Assembly: GCA_900553205.1 (NCBI GenBank)
Contig: USCK01000070.1
Location: 1 to 9,263 of the forward strand
DNA: 9,263 bases
DNA from: an uncultured bacterium
Lineage (GTDB): Bacteria; Cyanobacteriota; Vampirovibrionia; Gastranaerophilales; Gastranaerophilaceae
Reading direction: 5' to 3'
In this document: positions 6,246 through 9,263 of the stretch, piece after piece
Layout of the letters: every line of letters begins with the position of its first letter
Numbering within the stretch: position 1 is the first letter of the stretch
Translations under genes and position numbers: made by a program
The notes under the pieces: generated by a model
What the model was told of the DNA's origin: nothing
The model's database searches: none
Seen by the model: only the letters and a program-made list of their open reading frames with translations

Positions 6246-7201
6246 TATAAAACTCCTATGTGGAATAATTCAAATAAAAGAACTGCAAGAACAGAAAATA
6301 TGCAAGATGCTATTGCAAATCCTTTAACGATTTGACGTTCTGTAAATCCACATAATTCAAAATGATGATGGATTGGTGACATTTTAAAAACTCTTTTGCC
6401 TGTTAATTTGAAACTTGTAACTTGTATCATTACAGATAAACATTCAATAACAAAAACTCCAGCTAATATTATTAGATAAAGTTCAAACTTACCCATTATT
6501 GCAAGAGTACCTGTGTCACCCATAAATACTTGTGCTTTAGGCTTGTTATATTTCAAAAATCCAAGTAAAGCACCAGCCATCGCAGCTGAAATAATCGCAA
6601 TATAATCATAATGAGATAATAGAGCAATAGCAGAGCAAGCGACAAAAGCAGGAACACCTGTTGATGCAGCTAATCCGTCTAATCCGTCAGTAAGGTTATA
6701 AGCATTTGAAGCTCCTGTAATTGCAATAACTGCAAGGATAGGATACCACCAGCCTAAATCTATTACATAGTTCCCTATAGAAAGTTGTGTTCCAAAAGAA
6801 CCATACATTTGGATTGCATAAAATATTGGCAACAAAGCAATTATGATTTGACGCAAGAATTTACCACGAGCAGAAAGTCCTTTGTTTTCGTGTCCTTTGA
6901 TTTTTAGAAAATCATCTTGAAATCCTGCCAGAGCATAGAATAAAAATGTAATTAATATAATCCATGCAGAATCAGTAAATTTTTCAGCCATAAAAAGAGT
7001 TGTTACTGATGCTAAAAGTGCCGCTATGATAATAAATACACCACCAGTTGTTGGAGTTCCGGCTTTTTGGTTATGTGATTCTGGAGCTTCTTCTCTGATA
7101 TATTGACCAATCATTCTTTTTTTCAAAAAGTCAATATAAGGGATTCCAAACAGTAGGCATAAAATGAGTCCTAATAAAAAGGACACTGATGTCATTATCA
7201 T
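6245..7201 (-). CDS. mraY: Phospho-N-acetylmuramoyl-pentapeptide transferase MraY
   Basis: MraY is the integral membrane enzyme that moves phospho-MurNAc-pentapeptide onto undecaprenyl phosphate, making lipid I. The 318-residue product shows roughly ten hydrophobic segments and the family motifs: HNQKAGTPTTGG (43-54), GFQDDFLK with Asp96/Asp97 (93-100), NAYNLTDGLDGLA (166-178), VFMGDTG with Asp229 (225-231) and PIHHHFE (276-282). One departure stands out. After MGDTGTLA the usual stretch 'LGGALxxxA' is absent and the sequence goes straight to IMGKFELYL. By comparison with the E. coli protein recalled from memory, nine residues are missing in frame. Either this MraY has an altered helix after the catalytic Asp, or the copy is impaired. 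The start overlaps the murF stop (ATGA), with AAAGGAG eight bases upstream. Its place between murF and murD supports the call. Confidence 0.95.
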   Translation of the reverse strand: MIMTSVSFLLGLILCLLFGIPYIDFLKKRMIGQYIREEAPESHNQKAGTPTTGGVFIIIAALLASVTTLFMAEKFTDSAWIILITFLFYALAGFQDDFLKIKGHENKGLSARGKFLRQIIIALLPIFYAIQMYGSFGTQLSIGNYVIDLGWWYPILAVIAITGASNAYNLTDGLDGLAASTGVPAFVACSAIALLSHYDYIAIISAAMAGALLGFLKYNKPKAQVFMGDTGTLAIMGKFELYLIILAGVFVIECLSVMIQVTSFKLTGKRVFKMSPIHHHFELCGFTERQIVKGFAIASCIFSVLAVLLFELFHIGVL

Positions 7202-8472
7202 TTAATATTCTCCTTTATGTAATTAATAATTTCTTCAAACTTCATAGAACGAGAAGCTTTAAAGAAAATAGTCTTGCTATCTTTTATATTTTCTATTATA
7301 TACTGTCCAACTTGAATATTGGTTTGGAAATTATTTGTTGAATCAATCTCTCTTGCCAATTCTCCAACAGTAATAATAATATTATTCAAAGTTTTATTTT
7401 CTTGAATAAATTTACCAACTTCTCTATGATAGATTTTTTCGTTCTCTCCAAGTTCACCCATATCTCCTAGAACGATAACAGAGTCGGGATATAGTTCAAA
7501 TATTGTTTTTAACGCAGCCTTCATAGATTCAGGGTTGGCGTTGTAACTATCGTTTATAATATCAAATCTGCCGACTTTTTCAGATTCCCACCGTTTTTCT
7601 ATCGGCTTCTCTAAACCTTGAGCAATTTTTTCTTCCGAAATCCCGAGAATAAGCCCTGCATTAATTGCAGCAAGTGAATTTTCGATATTATAATCACCTT
7701 CAATATTAAGTTTGTAATTATGATTTTTGTATTCAAATTCTGAATGCCCAATTTTGCGTGACAAAACTTTTGTATCGTCTATTGAATAAAATATTTTTTT
7801 ACCGTCAAAATTAAGATGTTGTTTAATCAACTCCTCATTATGTCCAATAAACACACCGTCAGGGTTTTGATATTTTGTAACTTCACATTTGGCTATTGCA
7901 ATATTTTCTCGAGAGCCAAGACGTCCTATATGAGCCGTTCCAACATTACAAATAATTGTAATATCAGGAAGTGCATATTTAGAAATAAGTTCTATTTCAC
8001 CTAACCCTCTCATGCCGGCTTCTAATATAAGCACTTCTGTATCGTCAGGCATTTCAAATATTGTTTGGCAGAACCCGATTTCATTGTTATGATTTAGAGG
8101 GGTTTTAAAGGTTTTATATTGTTGAGATATTACAGAATAGACAAGCTCTTTTGTTGTAGTTTTGCCGGGACTTCCTGTAATCAAAACAACTTTCGGATTA
8201 ATCTTTTGACGCCTGAAACGAGCAAGCTCAAGATAGGCAATTTTTGTATCAGGAACTTTTATCCCGATAGCGTTCGGAATATTTGTTTCACCTGTTGTTA
8301 AATAACCTATAGCACCTTTATCTACTGCTTGTTGGATAAACTTTTCACCGTCAAAATTTGCACCTTTCAGAGGGATATAAAAATCACCTTGCTCTATCGT
8401 GCGTGTATCTGTAGATATCTTTTTAAACTCAATATTTTGGGGAATATCAACCCCTAGCCCTTCTATTCTCAT
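7198..8472 (-). CDS. murF: UDP-MurNAc-tripeptide--D-Ala-D-Ala ligase MurF
   Basis: MurF joins D-Ala-D-Ala to UDP-MurNAc-tripeptide, the last cytoplasmic step before MraY. The 424 residues comprise an N-terminal UDP-sugar domain (STDTRTIEQGDFYIPLKGANFDG, split as 20-30 and 31-42), a central ATPase with P-loop ITGSPGKTTTK (98-108), NHNNEIG (127-133), EAGMRGLGEI (151-160) and NVGTAHIGRLGS (176-187) with the probable carbamylated Lys195, and a C-terminal domain with NDSYNANPESMKAAL (307-321), VLGDMGELG (334-342) and KASRSMKFE (405-413). The P-loop residue after GS is Pro, where Asn or Val is more usual. It is the first gene of the cell-wall block. The ATG has an in-frame stop 12 bases upstream (inside the -10 box) and no Shine-Dalgarno, so no earlier start is possible; the message may be leaderless. 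Length is slightly short of the usual ~450. Confidence 0.97.
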   Translation of the reverse strand: MRIEGLGVDIPQNIEFKKISTDTRTIEQGDFYIPLKGANFDGEKFIQQAVDKGAIGYLTTGETNIPNAIGIKVPDTKIAYLELARFRRQKINPKVVLITGSPGKTTTKELVYSVISQQYKTFKTPLNHNNEIGFCQTIFEMPDDTEVLILEAGMRGLGEIELISKYALPDITIICNVGTAHIGRLGSRENIAIAKCEVTKYQNPDGVFIGHNEELIKQHLNFDGKKIFYSIDDTKVLSRKIGHSEFEYKNHNYKLNIEGDYNIENSLAAINAGLILGISEEKIAQGLEKPIEKRWESEKVGRFDIINDSYNANPESMKAALKTIFELYPDSVIVLGDMGELGENEKIYHREVGKFIQENKTLNNIIITVGELAREIDSTNNFQTNIQVGQYIIENIKDSKTIFFKASRSMKFEEIINYIKENIK

Positions 8473-8478
8473 AGAACA

Positions 8479-8484
8479 ATTCTA
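8479..8484 (-). promoter_or_regulatory. Putative -10 box of the murF-mraY-murD-ftsW-murG operon, leaderless geometry
   Basis: The minus strand reads TAGAATtgttctATG at the murF start. The -10-like hexamer (five of six matches to TATAAT) ends six bases before the ATG, so transcription would start at or next to the A of the start codon. There is no clear -35 hexamer at the usual distance, only AT-rich sequence, and no ribosome site before the ATG. The identical six-base spacing at the promoter ending at 1613 strengthens the reading. The case rests on one hexamer, so confidence is moderate. Confidence 0.4.
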
Positions 8485-8534
8485 CAACAAATCAAAAAAT
8501 TAGGGAATTAATTTACATTTTTTTAGAAGTTAAT

Positions 8535-8564
8535 CGTCATTCAGAGCCGTAGGCGAAGAATCTC
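8535..8564. repeat. REP-like palindromic repeat ('GTCATTC...GAGCC...GGCGAAGAATCTC' type)
   Basis: The plus strand carries a GTCATTC-type left arm and a GAAGAATCTC right arm around GCCgtaGGC. The segment 8539-8561 is a symmetrical imperfect palindrome: four outer pairs (ATTC/GAAT), a three-base internal loop on each side and three inner pairs (GCC/GGC) around a gta loop. It is more GC-rich than its surroundings. I recognise the overall wording as a dispersed intergenic repeat seen in several unrelated bacterial phyla, from memory only. On the minus-strand transcript it would fold between the orphan gene and murF. Confidence 0.6.
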
Positions 8565-8620
8565 TTTCAAAAGTTATTAAGAGCTAAGTGATTAAGTTAT
8601 TAAGAAGATTTATTGCCTAC
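8549..8620. repeat. Inverted repeat pair enclosing a 12-bp direct repeat
   Basis: Bases 8549-8563 match the reverse complement of 8606-8620 at 12 of 15 positions (GTAGGC exact, then ATCT). The left arm is half of the REP-like palindrome, so the second arm may be a degraded, inverted partner. Between and overlapping the arms, aagttattaaga occurs twice exactly, at 8571-8582 and 8594-8605, with a 23-base period. Together they look like a small REP doublet or MITE-like cassette rather than random AT-rich spacer. No transposase is present. Confidence 0.4.
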
Positions 8621-8631
8621 AAATTTACAAA

Positions 8632-9237
8632 TTAATCCTTTTTAAAAGTAATCTTTTTTTCCCAGATGTTATCATTGTTTCCCCAAAAGTCAAATAAACT
8701 CTCACTTATCTCTTTTGCATCATAAATGGTATTAGATATAGGTTTATTATCTTCTAAAATTGAACACAGAAAAGAATTCTTAGAAAGCTTTAAATCTTTA
8801 TAAACTGTATTACCTTTTTGCTTTGCAAATTCAACAAATTCTTTCGTTCTTTGTGGAGACATCATAGCCATCTTATATGTATGGCTTGAAAAGTTTGACT
8901 CAGGAATTGAATTTATAACAAAATCCTTGACATCATTTATAACATCATTATATTCAACCCATTCAACTTCTTTACGATTAACCTTTACCTGTTCAATGTT
9001 ATGAACAAGATTGTCAAAAGAAGCTCCGGCTTTTTTAGCTGCATTTTTATTCTTTATCGCCATACCTGCAAGAGCAACTGCGGCTAATGCACCGAGTCCA
9101 AGCCCGACTTTCATTGCATTAGACATACCTTTTGACTCAGGTTTTGACTGAGCATTTGTTTCTGCTGCCTTTTTAGGTTGTACTTGTTCTGTTGCTTTGA
9201 AATTTACACCTGCATAGTTTGGAGAGATTGTTGTCAT
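8632..9237 (-). CDS. Unrecognised single-pass membrane or envelope protein
   Basis: I do not recognise this 201-residue protein. Residues 1-40 are polar and low in complexity (Lys, Ala, Gln, Ser, Pro) and include YAGVNFKA at 8-15. A Gly/Ala-rich hydrophobic segment, MKVGLGLGALAAVALAGMAI (42-61), could be one membrane helix, followed by a Lys-rich stretch KNKNAAKKA. By the positive-inside rule this favours a cytosolic C terminus, though the N-terminal half is also basic. Residues 72-201 form a soluble, mixed-charge domain with no catalytic motif I can name and one Cys (158). There is no cleavable signal peptide at the N terminus. The ATG has AGAAGG six bases upstream, so it is very probably translated. 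It is separated from murF by a 159-bp repeat-bearing gap and is probably not part of that operon. The NFKA-type N terminus recalls proteins common in Gastranaerophilales; function unknown. Confidence 0.75.
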   Translation of the reverse strand: MTTISPNYAGVNFKATEQVQPKKAAETNAQSKPESKGMSNAMKVGLGLGALAAVALAGMAIKNKNAAKKAGASFDNLVHNIEQVKVNRKEVEWVEYNDVINDVKDFVINSIPESNFSSHTYKMAMMSPQRTKEFVEFAKQKGNTVYKDLKLSKNSFLCSILEDNKPISNTIYDAKEISESLFDFWGNNDNIWEKKITFKKD

Positions 9238-9263
9238 TAGTAACCTTCTTTTCTATATCTAAT

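Noticed and set aside
8473..8631. Rho-independent terminator after the orphan gene
   Set aside because: On the minus strand the palindrome is followed by mixed sequence (gacgattaac) rather than a T-run, so it does not fit the intrinsic terminator pattern.

Overview
The window is a compact, AT-rich bacterial segment in which every supported gene lies on the minus strand, so biological order runs from the right edge to the left. The best guess for the host is a gut-type member of the non-photosynthetic cyanobacterial sister lineage (Gastranaerophilales/Vampirovibrionia). Reasons are the low GC, a prenyl synthase resembling cyanobacterial CrtE followed directly by a divergent-PAP2 gene, and an orphan membrane protein starting with a short 'NFKA' motif that I associate from memory with that group. 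This assignment is inference; a low-GC Firmicute is not excluded.

Layout, in transcription order: an unrecognised single-pass membrane protein (9237-8632); a 159-bp intergenic region with a palindromic REP-like element, an inverted partner copy, a 12-bp direct repeat and the putative murF promoter; then a tightly packed dcw-type block murF, mraY, murD, ftsW, murG (8472-2632) with start/stop overlaps; then rsgA 8 bp after murG. Next comes a short Abi-family-like ORF that looks internally deleted (1606-1268), then a C15/C20 prenyl diphosphate synthase (1143-283) and, 10 bp further on, the N-terminal 90 residues of a divergent-PAP2 protein that runs off the left edge.

The core genes form one pathway. 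MurD and MurF build UDP-MurNAc-pentapeptide, MraY loads it on undecaprenyl phosphate to give lipid I, MurG adds GlcNAc to give lipid II, and FtsW polymerises lipid II at the septum. The prenyl synthase supplies the allylic precursor from which the undecaprenyl carrier is made. The neighbouring PAP2-like protein could act on a prenyl (pyro)phosphate, which is inference only. RsgA is a 30S assembly GTPase and is probably co-transcribed without a direct link to the cell wall.

I see no defence island, CRISPR, tRNA, rRNA or insertion sequence, and no convincing new system. The most useful observations are a clean nine-residue gap just after a catalytic aspartate in MraY, the collapsed Abi-like gene, two genes whose ATG lies exactly where transcription should start (probable leaderless mRNAs), and the REP-like doublet upstream of murF.
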